A stretch of 64,000 nt of DNA from Gammaproteobacteria bacterium (GTDB lineage Bacteria > Pseudomonadota > Gammaproteobacteria > Steroidobacterales > Steroidobacteraceae). Under the pieces are notes generated by a model. That model was given only the letters and a program-made list of their open reading frames with translations, was not told where the DNA came from and did no database searches. Made by a program: the position numbers and the translations under genes. Positions 50,399 through 60,303 of the stretch are shown here, piece after piece. Location of the stretch: the NCBI GenBank assembly GCA_003134045.1, contig PLAH01000184.1, forward strand, positions 33,423-97,422, written 5' to 3'. The stretch's first letter is position 1; the number at the start of each line of letters is the position of its first letter.

Positions 50399-52357
50399 AT
50401 GCGTTTCAGCGAGAGATTCGAGGTAATCGTGATCGGCGGTGGCCATGCGGGCACCGAGGCCGCGCTCGCGGCCGCGCGCATGGGTCGCAGGACCCTGCTG
50501 CTCACTCACAACATCGAGACCCTGGGGCAGATGAGCTGCAACCCGGCCATCGGCGGCATCGGCAAGGGCCACCTCGTGAAGGAGATCGACGCGCTCGGCG
50601 GCGCCATGGCGCTTGCGGCCGACCTCGCCGGCATTCAATTCCGTACGCTGAACGCGAGCAAGGGTCCGGCGGTGCGCGCCACCCGCACCCAAGCCGATCG
50701 TCAGCTGTACAAGCGCGCCGTTCGCCGCTTGCTCGAGACGCAGGTCAACCTGCATATCTTCCAGCAGGAAGCGGCCGATCTTCTGATCGAGGGCGACCGC
50801 GTCGCCGGTGTACTGACTCAGAGCGGCATCGAGTTTCGCGCGCGCGCCGTGGTACTGACGGTGGGCACTTTCCTGGGCGGCAAAATCCATGTGGGCTTGG
50901 AGAGCCATCCCGGTGGACGGGCCGGCGATCCGCCGTCGACCAGTCTGGCGGCGCGGTTGCGCGAGCTCGATCTGCGGGTGGGCCGATTGAAGACCGGCAC
51001 ACCGCCGCGCATCGACGGGCGCAGCATCGATTATTCCGGCCTCCTGGAACAGCACAGCGACGATCCGCGGCCGGTGTTCTCCTATCTGGGGAGCCGGGCG
51101 ACGCATCCTCGGCAATTGCCCTGCCACATCACGGCGACGAACGAGCGCACGCACGACATCATCCGCGCCGGCAGCGAGCGCTCGCCGATGTTCACGGGAC
51201 TGATCGAGGGGGTGGGACCCCGCTACTGCCCCTCGGTCGAGGATAAGGTGGTGCGCTTCGCCGACCGGCTGTCCCACCAGATATTCATCGAGCCCGAGGG
51301 ACTCGATACCCACGAGATCTATCCGAACGGAATTTCCACCAGCCTGCCGTTCGATGTGCAATACGAATTCGTCCGGTCGATCAAGGGCTTCGAGCGCGCC
51401 CACATCACGCGGCCGGGCTACGCCATCGAGTATGATTTCTTCGATCCCCGCGATCTCAAGTACAGCTTGGAAACCAAGGCGATCGGCGGGCTGTTCTTTG
51501 CGGGCCAGATCAACGGCACCACCGGCTACGAAGAGGCCGCTGCGCAGGGCCTGCTCGCGGGCGCCAACGCCGCGCTGCTCGTCCAGGAACGCGAGCCGTG
51601 GTGTCCAAAGCGCAGCGAGGCCTATCTCGGCGTGCTGGTCGACGACCTGGTCACGCGCGGTGCGCCCGAACCCTACCGCATGTTCACCAGCCGCGCGGAG
51701 TATCGGCTGTCCCTGCGGGAGGACAACGCCGACCTGCGCTTGACGCCGCGCGGCCGCGAACTGGGTCTCATCGACGACTCGCGCTGGGACTTCTTCGAGC
51801 GCAAGCGCGACGCGGTCGCCGCCGAGGTGGCGCGCCTGTCCGCCGCACTGGTGCACCCGCATCAAGTGGATGCCGCCCTGCTGTCCAAACTCGGCCAGCC
51901 CCTGCTGCGCGAAGCCCATGCCATCGAACTGCTGCGCCGGCCGGAGCTCACCTACCACGACCTCGAGAGCGTGGTCCCGGACCTCGCGGGCGGTGCACCC
52001 CACACCGCGCACGTGGAAGCTCACGGCAACGCGGATCACGACGCGCAACGCCCTGCCTGGCGCAGCGACGAGCGCCTGTTCGAACAGGTGGCGCTGCAAG
52101 TGGAGGTGCAGGCGAAGTATTCCGGCTATCTGAAGCGCCAGGCCCTGGAAATCGATCGGCAGCTGCGCCACGAGGAATTACGCCTGCCGCCCGACATCGA
52201 TTACGCGGATGTGGGTGGGCTGTCGAACGAGGCGCGGCAGCGGCTCAAGGATGTGCGGCCGGCGACGCTCGGACAGGCCGCCCGGATTCCGGGGCTCACG
52301 CCGGCCGCCGTCTCGTTGTTGTTGGTGCACCTCAAGAAGCGCGACCACGCCGCGTGA
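50399..52357 (+). CDS. mnmG: tRNA uridine-5-carboxymethylaminomethyl modification enzyme MnmG
   Basis: The 652-residue FAD enzyme starts with [20 protein letters not shown]. It contains [70 protein letters not shown], and a C-terminal MnmE-binding helical domain ([14 protein letters not shown]). It works with MnmE at the tRNA wobble uridine. It is separated from mnmE by 7.2 kb and from rsmG by 6.5 kb, unlike the usual compact block. Confidence 0.98.
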   Translation: MRFSERFEVIVIGGGHAGTEAALAAARMGRRTLLLTHNIETLGQMSCNPAIGGIGKGHLVKEIDALGGAMALAADLAGIQFRTLNASKGPAVRATRTQADRQLYKRAVRRLLETQVNLHIFQQEAADLLIEGDRVAGVLTQSGIEFRARAVVLTVGTFLGGKIHVGLESHPGGRAGDPPSTSLAARLRELDLRVGRLKTGTPPRIDGRSIDYSGLLEQHSDDPRPVFSYLGSRATHPRQLPCHITATNERTHDIIRAGSERSPMFTGLIEGVGPRYCPSVEDKVVRFADRLSHQIFIEPEGLDTHEIYPNGISTSLPFDVQYEFVRSIKGFERAHITRPGYAIEYDFFDPRDLKYSLETKAIGGLFFAGQINGTTGYEEAAAQGLLAGANAALLVQEREPWCPKRSEAYLGVLVDDLVTRGAPEPYRMFTSRAEYRLSLREDNADLRLTPRGRELGLIDDSRWDFFERKRDAVAAEVARLSAALVHPHQVDAALLSKLGQPLLREAHAIELLRRPELTYHDLESVVPDLAGGAPHTAHVEAHGNADHDAQRPAWRSDERLFEQVALQVEVQAKYSGYLKRQALEIDRQLRHEELRLPPDIDYADVGGLSNEARQRLKDVRPATLGQAARIPGLTPAAVSLLLVHLKKRDHAA

Positions 52358-53993
52358 CCGCCATCGCTCGAGGTGGCGGCCGATAGCCCTCATCGCCGCG
52401 GCATTGGTCGCGGCGGCGGCATTCACGGGCGAGCGGCTGTGGCATGGACGGCCATCGCCCGATAAAGCGCGACTCGTCATCCTGCGGCGGGGCAACGGTC
52501 CCGAACCGGAAAGTCTGGACCCGCACGCCGCGCGCTCGGAGTCGGCGCTGACCATCCTGCGCGATCTCTACGAGGGGTTGACGGCGGTCGGGCCCGACGG
52601 CGCACCGGTGCTGGCCGCCGCGGATCGCGTCGACGTGTCCGCCGACGGCATCACGTACCGATTTCACCTGCGGACGGGCGCGATGTGGTCGAACGGCGAG
52701 GCGGTGGTGGCCGAGGATTTCGCCGCTGCCTGGCGCCGTCTCGTGGACCCTCGGACAGGTGCGCAATACGCGGACATCTTGAGCCCGGTGCGCGGCGCCG
52801 CCGCCATCACGAAAGGCCGCGCCGAGCCTTCAAGCTTAGGTGTTTACGCAGAGAGCTCCGACACGCTGCGGGTCGACCTCATGCGCCCGACACCGTATTT
52901 CCTGGGCGTGCTCGCGCATCCGGCGACATTTCCGATCAACCGCACATCGCTGGCGGCGCATGGCCGCGGCTTCGCCAAACCCGGTGTGCTGGTATCGAAC
53001 GGCGCCTTCGTGTTGACGCGCTGGGACTTCGGCTCGCATCTCGTGGCCGCGCGCAATCCGCGGTATTGGAACCGCGACGCAACCCGGCTCGACGGCGTCG
53101 AATACTACTCGTTTGCCGACAGCGCCTCCGAGCTGCGCGCCTTTCGCACCGGCCAGATCGACATGACGGTCACCGTGCCCGCCGCCCAGATGGGATGGAT
53201 CGAGCAGCACCTGGGTCCGGCGCTGCACGTCGCGCCGCAGCTCGCCGTGTACTACCTGGGTCTGAATCTGAGAAAACCGCCGTTCGCCGGTTCCCCTGAA
53301 CTGCGTCGCGCGCTTTCCCTGGTGATCGACCGCGAACGCTTGGTGCGCTCCGTCACCGCCGGCGGCGAGGCGCCGGCCTATACCTTCGTGCCGCCGGCGA
53401 CCGCGAATTACACGCCGCCGGTCCCCGACTATGCGGCGTGGCCGATGTCGGAGCGCATCGCACGCGCGCAGCAGCTGCTGCGGCAGGCCGGCATGGAACG
53501 CAATCCGCCGGCGATCGAGTTGCGCTACAACAGCGACGAACTGCACAACCGTATCGCCATCGCGGTTGCCGAGATGTGGCATGACGCGCTCCACATCGAC
53601 ACCACGCTGCGCGCGGAAGAGTTCAAGGTGCTGCTGCAAGACATAGACCGGGGCGACGCCACCGTGTTCCGCGCGAGCTGGATCGGCGACTACGACGATG
53701 CGTACAGTTTTCTGCAAGTGCTGCGCGGCGGGTTCGGCATCAACATGGCGCGGTATTCCAGCCCCGCCTATGACGATCTCCTGGAGCGGGCGTCGAACGA
53801 CGGCAACGTCGAGCGTCGCCGCAGCCTGCTGCAGAGTGCCGAGGCGTTGATGCTCGCCGATCAACCCGTGATACCGCTCTATTTCTACGTGTCCAAGCAC
53901 CTCGTGAATGCGCACATCGGCGGCTGGCAGGACAATGCGATGAACATCGTCTACAGCAAGAATCTCTCAAAAACCGACGCCGTCGGCCGGTGA
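52251..53993 (+). CDS. Peptide ABC transporter substrate-binding protein (family 5, OppA-like); start uncertain
   Basis: The mature part (from about 52400) has the family 5 pattern: [45 protein letters not shown] and [20 protein letters not shown]. Further segments are [18 protein letters not shown] and [13 protein letters not shown] signal-like stretch ([18 protein letters not shown]) precedes it. No good start lies just before this stretch. ATG 52251 overlaps mnmG by 107 bp, and TTG 52404 cuts the signal. A GTG overlapping the mnmG stop (GTGA at 52354) has the right position but is in another frame, so an indel near 52370 is possible. It probably binds oligopeptides in the periplasm; no permease is adjacent. 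Confidence 0.8.
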   Translation: MCGRRRSDRPPGFRGSRRPPSRCCWCTSRSATTPRDRHRSRWRPIALIAAALVAAAAFTGERLWHGRPSPDKARLVILRRGNGPEPESLDPHAARSESALTILRDLYEGLTAVGPDGAPVLAAADRVDVSADGITYRFHLRTGAMWSNGEAVVAEDFAAAWRRLVDPRTGAQYADILSPVRGAAAITKGRAEPSSLGVYAESSDTLRVDLMRPTPYFLGVLAHPATFPINRTSLAAHGRGFAKPGVLVSNGAFVLTRWDFGSHLVAARNPRYWNRDATRLDGVEYYSFADSASELRAFRTGQIDMTVTVPAAQMGWIEQHLGPALHVAPQLAVYYLGLNLRKPPFAGSPELRRALSLVIDRERLVRSVTAGGEAPAYTFVPPATANYTPPVPDYAAWPMSERIARAQQLLRQAGMERNPPAIELRYNSDELHNRIAIAVAEMWHDALHIDTTLRAEEFKVLLQDIDRGDATVFRASWIGDYDDAYSFLQVLRGGFGINMARYSSPAYDDLLERASNDGNVERRRSLLQSAEALMLADQPVIPLYFYVSKHLVNAHIGGWQDNAMNIVYSKNLSKTDAVGR

Positions 53994-54154
53994 CGAATTC
54001 CCGTGAATTCGTTCCAGGGCGCGCCGCCCGGCCGGCCGGCCGGTGAGGCCTGGAAACGGGCTTACCTCGAGGTTTCGTACATGTCAGTGGCAATTTGGTC
54101 TGCCACTCTTTAACATCAGTGGCCCTATTTGACCCCCGCGGCTCGGAGAAGTAG

Positions 54155-54790
54155 ATGCTTTCTCGATTGAATGGCCTGGCACTGCTTGCAGGCATGACGG
54201 CGTTGAGTTCGATTTGTTCCCCCGCGGCGCATGCCGCCGGCGACCCCGTCATCGGCGAGAAAAAGTTCTACACCTGCGTCGGTTGCCACGGGATCGAGAA
54301 TTACAAGAACGCGTATCCGGATTATGACGTGCCGCGACTGCGCCACCAGAATGCCGCGTACATCATCTCCGCGCTGCAGGAATACAAGTCGGGCGAGCGT
54401 CCGCACCCCACCATGCATGCGCAGGCCTCATCGTTGTCCGACCAGGATATGGAAGACATCGCAGCCTATCTGCAGGGCGGCGACCCGGTGAAACCGAGCG
54501 CCAAGGTCGTCGGCACGGTTCCGGCTCAAGTGGCGCCTTGCGCGGCCTGCCATGGCGAAAACGGCCTGGGCGTGGATGCGCCCATGAATCCGAAACCGCC
54601 GGTGCTCGCGGGCCAACACGTGGATTACCTCGAACAGGCGCTCACCACGTACAAGAACGGCCGCCGCAAGAACGTGGTGATGGACGGCATGGCCCAGCTG
54701 CTCAAGTCGGATGAGGACGTGAAAATCGTCGCCGCCTACTTCGCAAGCCAACCGTCGCCGCTGCTGACCGCGAAAATCGGCAGCAAATAA
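54155..54790 (+). CDS. Diheme cytochrome c (c4 family)
   Basis: The 211-residue protein has a signal peptide (about 1-27, cleavage after AHA). Two cytochrome domains follow with heme motifs CVGCH and CAACH, and the expected distal Met candidates lie in HPTMHAQA and NVVMDGMAQ. Cytochromes c4 carry electrons in the periplasm between the bc1 complex and terminal oxidases. It stands alone, with a convergent S9 peptidase gene downstream. Confidence 0.92.
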   Translation: MLSRLNGLALLAGMTALSSICSPAAHAAGDPVIGEKKFYTCVGCHGIENYKNAYPDYDVPRLRHQNAAYIISALQEYKSGERPHPTMHAQASSLSDQDMEDIAAYLQGGDPVKPSAKVVGTVPAQVAPCAACHGENGLGVDAPMNPKPPVLAGQHVDYLEQALTTYKNGRRKNVVMDGMAQLLKSDEDVKIVAAYFASQPSPLLTAKIGSK

Positions 54791-54806
54791 CCGGGCGTAT
54801 CTCCTC

Positions 54807-54872
54807 CTCGCCGCGCGGCGAGCATCGGTAGGCGGAGGCTAAGCGCCTGGACATCTCGGCACCGTGATGTCC
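54807..54872. terminator. Hairpins between convergent cytochrome and S9 peptidase genes
   Basis: CTCGCCGCGCGGCGAG (54807-54822) is a perfect palindrome. GGACATC (54849-54855) with GATGTCC (54866-54872) forms a second hairpin with a 10-base loop. They lie between convergent stops and may terminate transcription from both sides, but no long T tract follows either of them. Confidence 0.4.
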
Positions 54873-54883
54873 ATCGGTCAAAC

Positions 54884-56851
54884 TCATTTTGCCAAGGTAC
54901 CGGCAAGAAACACGGCAATCGTCCTGTAGTAAGCGTCGCGGTTCGATTTCCTGCCCGCGATTTGCCCCTCGTCCTTGGCCTGCAGATACCAAACCTGGCC
55001 GCCGCGGCTGCGCAGCCGATTGACGATCTGATCGGCCTGAGCCAGCGGCACTATCCGATCGTTTCTGCCGTGCACCACCAGCAGCGGTTTCGTCATGCGA
55101 TCGGCGTTGGTCAGCGGTGAGATCCGGCGCAGATACGCGCGCATGTCGGGATCGCGCTCGTCGCCGTATTCAGCGCGCAGCGGCCCTTGGGCGTAGGGCG
55201 CGGTGCCCGACAGGAAACTGATGAAGTCCGAGATACCGTCGAGGTCGACGCCGCCGACCAGGCGGTCGTTGTAGTTCACCAGCGCCGCGAGCGCCAGATA
55301 TCCGCCATAGCCGCTGCCGGCAATGCTCACGTGCTTCGCGTCGAAGCTGCTCTGCGATCCCAGCCACACGATCAGGGCGCCTACGTCTTTGACCACGTCG
55401 TCGCGCTGCGTGCCGTTGTCGAGCGCGAGATAGGCTTTGCCGTATCCCGAGGAGCCGCGCAGGTTTGGCGCGGCCACCGCGAACCCCAGTTCGCCGACCA
55501 GGTATTGGATAAAGGGATCGAAACCCGGCCGGAACTGTCCCCCGGGGCCGCCGTGCAACAGGACGAGAACGGGATGCGGGCCCGGCGCGGCCGGTTCGTA
55601 GAGATAGACCGGCTCCTGGCGGACATGGCCTTCCGATCGATCGAACGTCGGAAACTGGGCGAGATGGGGCACGACGAACTTGACCGTATCCACCGGCCCC
55701 ACTTCGCTGCGGGTCCACGCGTCTACGCGATTGCTCGCGACGTCGAGCACGTAAGCATCGCGCGGTTGAATGACCGTCGCGTAGCCGAACGCGAGCCGCT
55801 TGCCCTCGGCATCGAAACTCAGATGATCGATGATGCCCGGCGCCGGCAGCTTCGGCGGCGTGAGATCCTGATGCGTCTTCAGATCCAGCAGATTCAGTTT
55901 GCCGAGGCCGCCTTCGTTGGTGACAAAGCCGAGGTAGTGGCCGTCACGCGAGAGGGCCAGCTCCTCGACATCCGCGGCGATGGACGCGGAAAGCACCGTC
56001 CTTTCGTTCGTGAACAGATTGACGTAGCGCAGCCTGGCGTAGTCGCCGTCGCGATCCGATATCAGGTAGACGCCCTGTCCGTCGCGCGAGAACTTCGCCC
56101 CCGCAATACCGATCTTGCCCGGCGCGGCATCCACCTCGCGCTTTTGGCCCGAGCCCAAGTCCACCACGTACAAGTAGCCCTCGCCCTTCGCTACGGACTT
56201 CAACACCAGCAATTTTCGGTCGTCCGGCGACCAATCGAGCGGAACCCAGGCGGCGTTGTCGCCGGTCAGCGCCAGGTGCGGCAGGCTTCCCGCCGCGGGC
56301 TCGACGATGTCGATATCGGTCGCGTTGCCGTCGCGGGCCGTCGTAAAAAACGCGAGTTCGCGCCCGCTGTTCGACCACACGGCGGCGCCGTTGACCGACT
56401 TGCCGTCCGTCAGAAGTTTGATGCGGGGAACTCCCGCGCCGGGGACCGCCGGGTCGCCGATCTGCTGGTAGTAGAGCTGCGCCGCGTCGCTGCCGCCCGT
56501 CTCCTCGAGGAACGCCACGGCATTGCGCGCGGGGTCGGGTGAAAAGGCGCCGGCGGCGATCGGCTCGCGCCGGAATGTGATTTGGCGGCGATCGCCTGCC
56601 GGTTTTTCCACCACATGCAGCTCATCGACATCGCCGAAGCGTGTCGCGATCAACAGCTGGCCTTTCGGCGACCAACCCAACGGCGTGGCCTGGCGCGCGC
56701 TCAAATACCCGTCCAGCGCGTCCGCCAGCGCCGCCGAGGCTTCGGGGATGTTGTCGTAAACCAGGCTGCCAACGTCGCGCGTCGCCGCGAACGCGGCCGA
56801 CGCAGGCAGCAGGAATGCCGAAACGGCCAAACACAAATAATTACGGGTCAT
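54884..56851 (-). CDS. S9 (prolyl oligopeptidase) family protein lacking the catalytic His
   Basis: The 655-residue protein has a signal peptide (about 1-22) and a beta-propeller (about 40-400) built from WSPDDRKLLV-like and FSRDGQGVYLISD-like blades. A C-terminal hydrolase domain has LLHGGPGGQF, RGSSGYGKAYL, the nucleophile Ser513 in GSGYGG and Asp598 in HGRNDRIVP. The third triad residue, normally DEGH, reads DEGQ (Gln630, codon CAA). All other features are intact, so this is either an inactive binding protein or uses another base. It is convergent with the c4 cytochrome gene. Confidence 0.9.
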   Translation of the reverse strand: MTRNYLCLAVSAFLLPASAAFAATRDVGSLVYDNIPEASAALADALDGYLSARQATPLGWSPKGQLLIATRFGDVDELHVVEKPAGDRRQITFRREPIAAGAFSPDPARNAVAFLEETGGSDAAQLYYQQIGDPAVPGAGVPRIKLLTDGKSVNGAAVWSNSGRELAFFTTARDGNATDIDIVEPAAGSLPHLALTGDNAAWVPLDWSPDDRKLLVLKSVAKGEGYLYVVDLGSGQKREVDAAPGKIGIAGAKFSRDGQGVYLISDRDGDYARLRYVNLFTNERTVLSASIAADVEELALSRDGHYLGFVTNEGGLGKLNLLDLKTHQDLTPPKLPAPGIIDHLSFDAEGKRLAFGYATVIQPRDAYVLDVASNRVDAWTRSEVGPVDTVKFVVPHLAQFPTFDRSEGHVRQEPVYLYEPAAPGPHPVLVLLHGGPGGQFRPGFDPFIQYLVGELGFAVAAPNLRGSSGYGKAYLALDNGTQRDDVVKDVGALIVWLGSQSSFDAKHVSIAGSGYGGYLALAALVNYNDRLVGGVDLDGISDFISFLSGTAPYAQGPLRAEYGDERDPDMRAYLRRISPLTNADRMTKPLLVVHGRNDRIVPLAQADQIVNRLRSRGGQVWYLQAKDEGQIAGRKSNRDAYYRTIAVFLAGTLAK

Positions 56852-56880
56852 TATTCCTATGTTCTCATACGACGAGGATA

Positions 56881-57264
56881 ATGGGATCCATGCCGGCCTT
56901 CGACCATCTTCTCAAATCCTACGACGTGGGCGATCTGTTGGACGAGATTGCCAGCGCCGATCCGCCGGCGTATCTGCGCCGATGCTTCGCCGAAGGCATT
57001 TCGACCCCGGCGCTGTCTTTTCCCAGAGTACAGCAGCTGGCGGTGTGTGCCATGGTTCTCGATTCGATTTTGAATGGGCGGGATTACGAGACGTTGGAAC
57101 CCGAGCTGATCGCGGATTGGCGCGCGCACTATCTGCAGAACTGCACCCATCTGAGGGACTCCGCGGTGGCGGCACTGCGCCGCGCGCGCGAGACCTTGCA
57201 GCCTGCCGATGCGCAAGCGTCGGAAGAACTCGCGGAACTCGAGCATAGACTGGCGCCCGCCTGA
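56881..57264 (+). CDS. Conserved hypothetical helical protein
   Basis: The product is about 127 residues, from ATG 56881 (an ATG at 56890 is also possible). It has no signal peptide or membrane segment and is mainly helical (FDHLLKSYDVGDLLDEIA, RVQQLAVCAMVLDSILNG, SEELAELEHRL). GAGG lies close to the start. The stop codon abuts the ATG of the next gene, so it is translationally coupled to the metallo-hydrolase. No family was recognised. Confidence 0.7.
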   Translation: MGSMPAFDHLLKSYDVGDLLDEIASADPPAYLRRCFAEGISTPALSFPRVQQLAVCAMVLDSILNGRDYETLEPELIADWRAHYLQNCTHLRDSAVAALRRARETLQPADAQASEELAELEHRLAPA

Positions 57265-58212
57265 ATGAGGGATGTATATCAGCATGTCGGCGAGGGCGTG
57301 ATCGCCATCGATACCGAATATGTCCGCCCGCGCATGGATGCGAGCTACCTTCTCATCGATGAGGGCCGGGCGGCGTTCGTGGACGTTGGTACCTATTTTT
57401 CCGTGCCGAATCTGCTGGCCACTCTCGCCGACCAGAACCTCGATGTCGACGCCGTCGACTTCATCCTCCTGACGCACATCCATCTCGATCATGCCGGCGG
57501 CGCCGGGCGGCTGGCCCAGGCGCTGCCGCGCGCCAAAGTCCTGGTGCATCCGCGCGGCGCGGCGCACATCGTCGATCCCACCCTGCTGGTGGCCGCCACC
57601 AAAGCGGTGTACGGCGAGACGAGGTTCATCGAGGAGTATGGCGAGATCGTGGCCATCCCCGCCGAACGGGTCGAGACGGTGGAGGATGGACGGCACATCG
57701 AGCTGGGGCATCGCCGGTTGGAATTCATGCATACGCCGGGACACGCATTGCATCACGTGTGCATCGTCGATCGCGACGCCCGCGTGGTGTTCACCGGCGA
57801 CACGTTCGGCGTGAGCTACCGCGAACTCGACACCGCCGCCGGCGAATTCATTTTTCCGACGACCACGCCGAGTCAGTTCGATCCCGCGCAATTGCACGCC
57901 TCGATCGATCGCATTCTCGAAACCAAGCTGCGACACGCGTACTTGACGCATTACAGCCGCGTCGGCCACGTGGAAAAGTTGGGCCGCGACCTGCATTCGG
58001 ACATCGACGCGTGCGTGGCCATCGCACGCAGCGCCGCCGGTGAAGCGGATCCGGTCGAGCGCATGAAACCCCTGCTGTTCGAACATCTGTCGGCGCGCCT
58101 GGACCGGCATGGGTTCCGCGGCGGCGACTCCGAGCGGCACGCCGTCCTCGACGGCGATATCGCATTGAATGCGGCAGGACTTCATTCCTGGCTGTCGCGG
58201 CGGCGCGCTTGA
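57265..58212 (+). CDS. MBL-fold metallo-hydrolase
   Basis: The 315-residue protein has the metallo-beta-lactamase motif HIHLDHAGG (two-metal site), a third-ligand His in MHTPGHALHH and the bridging Asp in VFTGDTFGV. A distal His lies in LTHYSRVGHVEKL. Enzymes of this fold hydrolyse thioesters, lactones or related esters. The subgroup and substrate cannot be decided by eye. It sits in a five-gene run ending in rsmG-parA, with overlapping or touching starts. Confidence 0.9.
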   Translation: MRDVYQHVGEGVIAIDTEYVRPRMDASYLLIDEGRAAFVDVGTYFSVPNLLATLADQNLDVDAVDFILLTHIHLDHAGGAGRLAQALPRAKVLVHPRGAAHIVDPTLLVAATKAVYGETRFIEEYGEIVAIPAERVETVEDGRHIELGHRRLEFMHTPGHALHHVCIVDRDARVVFTGDTFGVSYRELDTAAGEFIFPTTTPSQFDPAQLHASIDRILETKLRHAYLTHYSRVGHVEKLGRDLHSDIDACVAIARSAAGEADPVERMKPLLFEHLSARLDRHGFRGGDSERHAVLDGDIALNAAGLHSWLSRRRA

Positions 58213-58811
58213 GCGGGACGCGCCACCTTCGCACGCAGGTGCGGACCGCGTGGGCGGTGGGCGTGCTGGCGATGTCGGCGGCTTGCGTCTCGAGCACGTC
58301 GCGCAGGCCGGCCGAGCGTGCCGTGCCCACGCCGCCCATCGCCGCCGCGACCGACCCCTCGTACGATTGGCATGGGCTGGTGCTGACGCCTTTCGGCACT
58401 CTGTTCAAGGAGAGCCCTGTGCCCTTGCATGAGGTGCTGCAGTTCCGCGATGAGGCGCATCCCGCGAGCGAGGCGGAGAACCGGGATTGCTATGCCATCG
58501 ACGGCGCGCCGCCGCGCTTCGTTGGCCGGCAACCCGACCAGCTGCTGCTGTGCTTCGATCATGATCGTCTGAACCGCATCGAAGCCTCGGTGCGGCTGGG
58601 CGCGGACGAGGCGGCGCAGGTGTTCGCGCAGGCGTGCGCCGTGTGGCTGAAAAGCGGCGCCGCACCCGTGCCGGCCGGCACGACGTGTGAAGGCCGCGAC
58701 GGTGGCATCGCCTTCAGTGGCCGGCTCGCCGCCGTGCCCGGCCAAGCGGCCGTACCTCTGTCGATGACGCTGATCGATGTCGCGATGCGCGACGCTGCGC
58801 ATGCGCCATGA
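58209..58811 (+). CDS. Putative lipoprotein of unknown function
   Basis: The 200-residue protein begins at TTG 58209, overlapping the previous stop as TTGA. Residues 1-26 are a signal sequence ending in a weak lipobox (SAAC, Cys26). The mature part has LHEVLQFRDEAHPAS, DCYAIDGAPPRF and LLLCFDHDRLNRIEASVRL, which look like an all-beta recognition fold. No family was recognised. It overlaps rsmG by four bases, so it is expressed with the rsmG-parAB genes. Confidence 0.65.
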   Translation: MSGTRHLRTQVRTAWAVGVLAMSAACVSSTSRRPAERAVPTPPIAAATDPSYDWHGLVLTPFGTLFKESPVPLHEVLQFRDEAHPASEAENRDCYAIDGAPPRFVGRQPDQLLLCFDHDRLNRIEASVRLGADEAAQVFAQACAVWLKSGAAPVPAGTTCEGRDGGIAFSGRLAAVPGQAAVPLSMTLIDVAMRDAAHAP

Positions 58812-59491
58812 TTCGCGACGAGGAACGGCAATTGCTGGTCGCCGGCGCGGCCGACCTGGGGCTCGTGCTCGAGGCCGAGCGCGCCGACGCCTTGTTGCGG
58901 CTGGTCGATGAACTGGAAGCGGGCAATGCGCAATTCAATTTGACGGCGATCCGCGATCGGCCGGGCATGCTGCGCAAGCATGTACTCGACAGCCTGAGTC
59001 TGCAGCCGTACCTGCGCGGCACGAGACTCGCCGACGTGGGCACGGGCGCGGGCTTTCCCGGGCTGCCTCTCGCGATCGTCAATCCGGAACGGCGCTTCTC
59101 GCTGATCGAAGCCACCGGCAAAAAAGCGCGGTTCGTCACGCAGACCGCCGAGCGCATCGGCTGCGCCAACGTGGACGTGATTCACTCCCGCGCGGAAACC
59201 TATCGGCCTTTCGAGCTGTTCGATACGGTCATGGCGCGGGCGCTGTCTTCGCTGGCCGATTTCGTGGCCTACGCCGGCCATCTCTGCGCCCCCGACGGAA
59301 GATTGCTGGCGATGAAGGGCAAGCGCCCGGATGAGGAGATGTCGGCGCTGCCCAAATCGTTCCGCGTGCTCGCCGTGCATCGGCTGAAGCTGCCGGGACT
59401 GGACGACGAACGGCATCTTGTGGAACTCTCACCGACTCGACCATGGCCGGGCGCAGCCACGCGGCCCGTACACCATCGAGATAAATTATGA
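58808..59491 (+). CDS. rsmG: 16S rRNA (guanine527-N7)-methyltransferase RsmG
   Basis: The 227-residue protein has the GidB pattern: AQFNLTAIRDRPGMLRKHVLDSL, the S-adenosylmethionine-binding LADVGTGAGFPGLPLAI, FSLIEATGKKARFV and VMARALSSLADF. It methylates G527 of 16S rRNA. Its stop overlaps the parA ATG by four bases, the usual rsmG-parA-parB arrangement. Confidence 0.96.
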   Translation: MIRDEERQLLVAGAADLGLVLEAERADALLRLVDELEAGNAQFNLTAIRDRPGMLRKHVLDSLSLQPYLRGTRLADVGTGAGFPGLPLAIVNPERRFSLIEATGKKARFVTQTAERIGCANVDVIHSRAETYRPFELFDTVMARALSSLADFVAYAGHLCAPDGRLLAMKGKRPDEEMSALPKSFRVLAVHRLKLPGLDDERHLVELSPTRPWPGAATRPVHHRDKL

Positions 59492-60273
59492 ACCGGGTCA
59501 TCGCTGTAGCAAATCAGAAGGGCGGAGTCGGTAAAACGACGACGGCCGTGAATCTCGCGGCGTCCCTGACGGCCACCAAGCGGCGCATCCTGTTGATCGA
59601 TCTGGATCCGCAGGGCAATGCCACCATGGGCTGCGGGATCGACAAGAACTCGTCGTCGCGCACCAGCTGCGACGTGCTGCTCGGCGATTGTTCGGCGATG
59701 GAAGCGCTGCTACCCGTGGAATACGGCGGATTCATGCTGATGCCCGCCAATCAGGATCTCACTGCGGCGGAGATCCGCCTGCTGACCATGAACGTCGGGC
59801 GGGAATTCAAGCTGCGCAGCGCGCTCAAGCCGATTCGGGACAATTTCGACGTGATCCTGATCGACTGCCCGCCCTCGTTGAACATGCTGACGCTGAACGC
59901 GCTGGTGGCGGCCAACTCGGTGATGGTGCCCATGCAATGCGAGTATTACGCGCTCGAGGGCCTGAGCTCGTTGGTTCAGACCATCGAGCAGATTCGCGGC
60001 TCGCTCAATCCCGACCTCGAGATCGAAGGCTTGTTGCGCACCATGTTCGATCCCCGTAATAACTTGTCGAACGAAGTGTCGGCGCAGCTCATCGAACATT
60101 TCGGCGACAAGGTGTTCCGCACCATGATTCCGCGCAACGTGCGGCTCGCCGAGGCGCCGAGTTTCGGCAAGCCGGCGTTGTTTCACGACAAGGAATCGCG
60201 CGGCGCCTTAGCCTACCTCGCGCTCGCCGGCGAAATGATTCGCCGCGACGAGCTGCCGGTCGCGCCCGTATAA
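59488..60273 (+). CDS. parA: Chromosome partitioning ATPase ParA (Soj)
   Basis: The 261-residue protein has the deviant Walker A ANQKGGVGKTTTAVNLA, Walker A' LLIDLDPQGNATMG and Walker B FDVILIDCPPSLNMLTLNAL. There is no N-terminal DNA-binding domain, as in chromosomal ParA proteins. It binds the nucleoid nonspecifically and moves ParB-parS complexes. Its parS sites lie about 24 kb away, near oriC. Confidence 0.97.
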   Translation: MNRVIAVANQKGGVGKTTTAVNLAASLTATKRRILLIDLDPQGNATMGCGIDKNSSSRTSCDVLLGDCSAMEALLPVEYGGFMLMPANQDLTAAEIRLLTMNVGREFKLRSALKPIRDNFDVILIDCPPSLNMLTLNALVAANSVMVPMQCEYYALEGLSSLVQTIEQIRGSLNPDLEIEGLLRTMFDPRNNLSNEVSAQLIEHFGDKVFRTMIPRNVRLAEAPSFGKPALFHDKESRGALAYLALAGEMIRRDELPVAPV

Positions 60274-60303
60274 TCCCGCCTTAAGTTTTCGGGAAGCAAC
60301 ATC

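Noticed and set aside
50030..52171. A 713-codon open frame antisense to mnmG
   Set aside because: The plus strand encodes a full MnmG with all motifs. The antisense frame is Arg/Gln/Ala-rich, shows no family pattern and is a by-product of high GC.
60266..60280. TATAAT at the very end of parA as a parB promoter
   Set aside because: No -35 element at suitable distance; parA and parB are normally co-transcribed.
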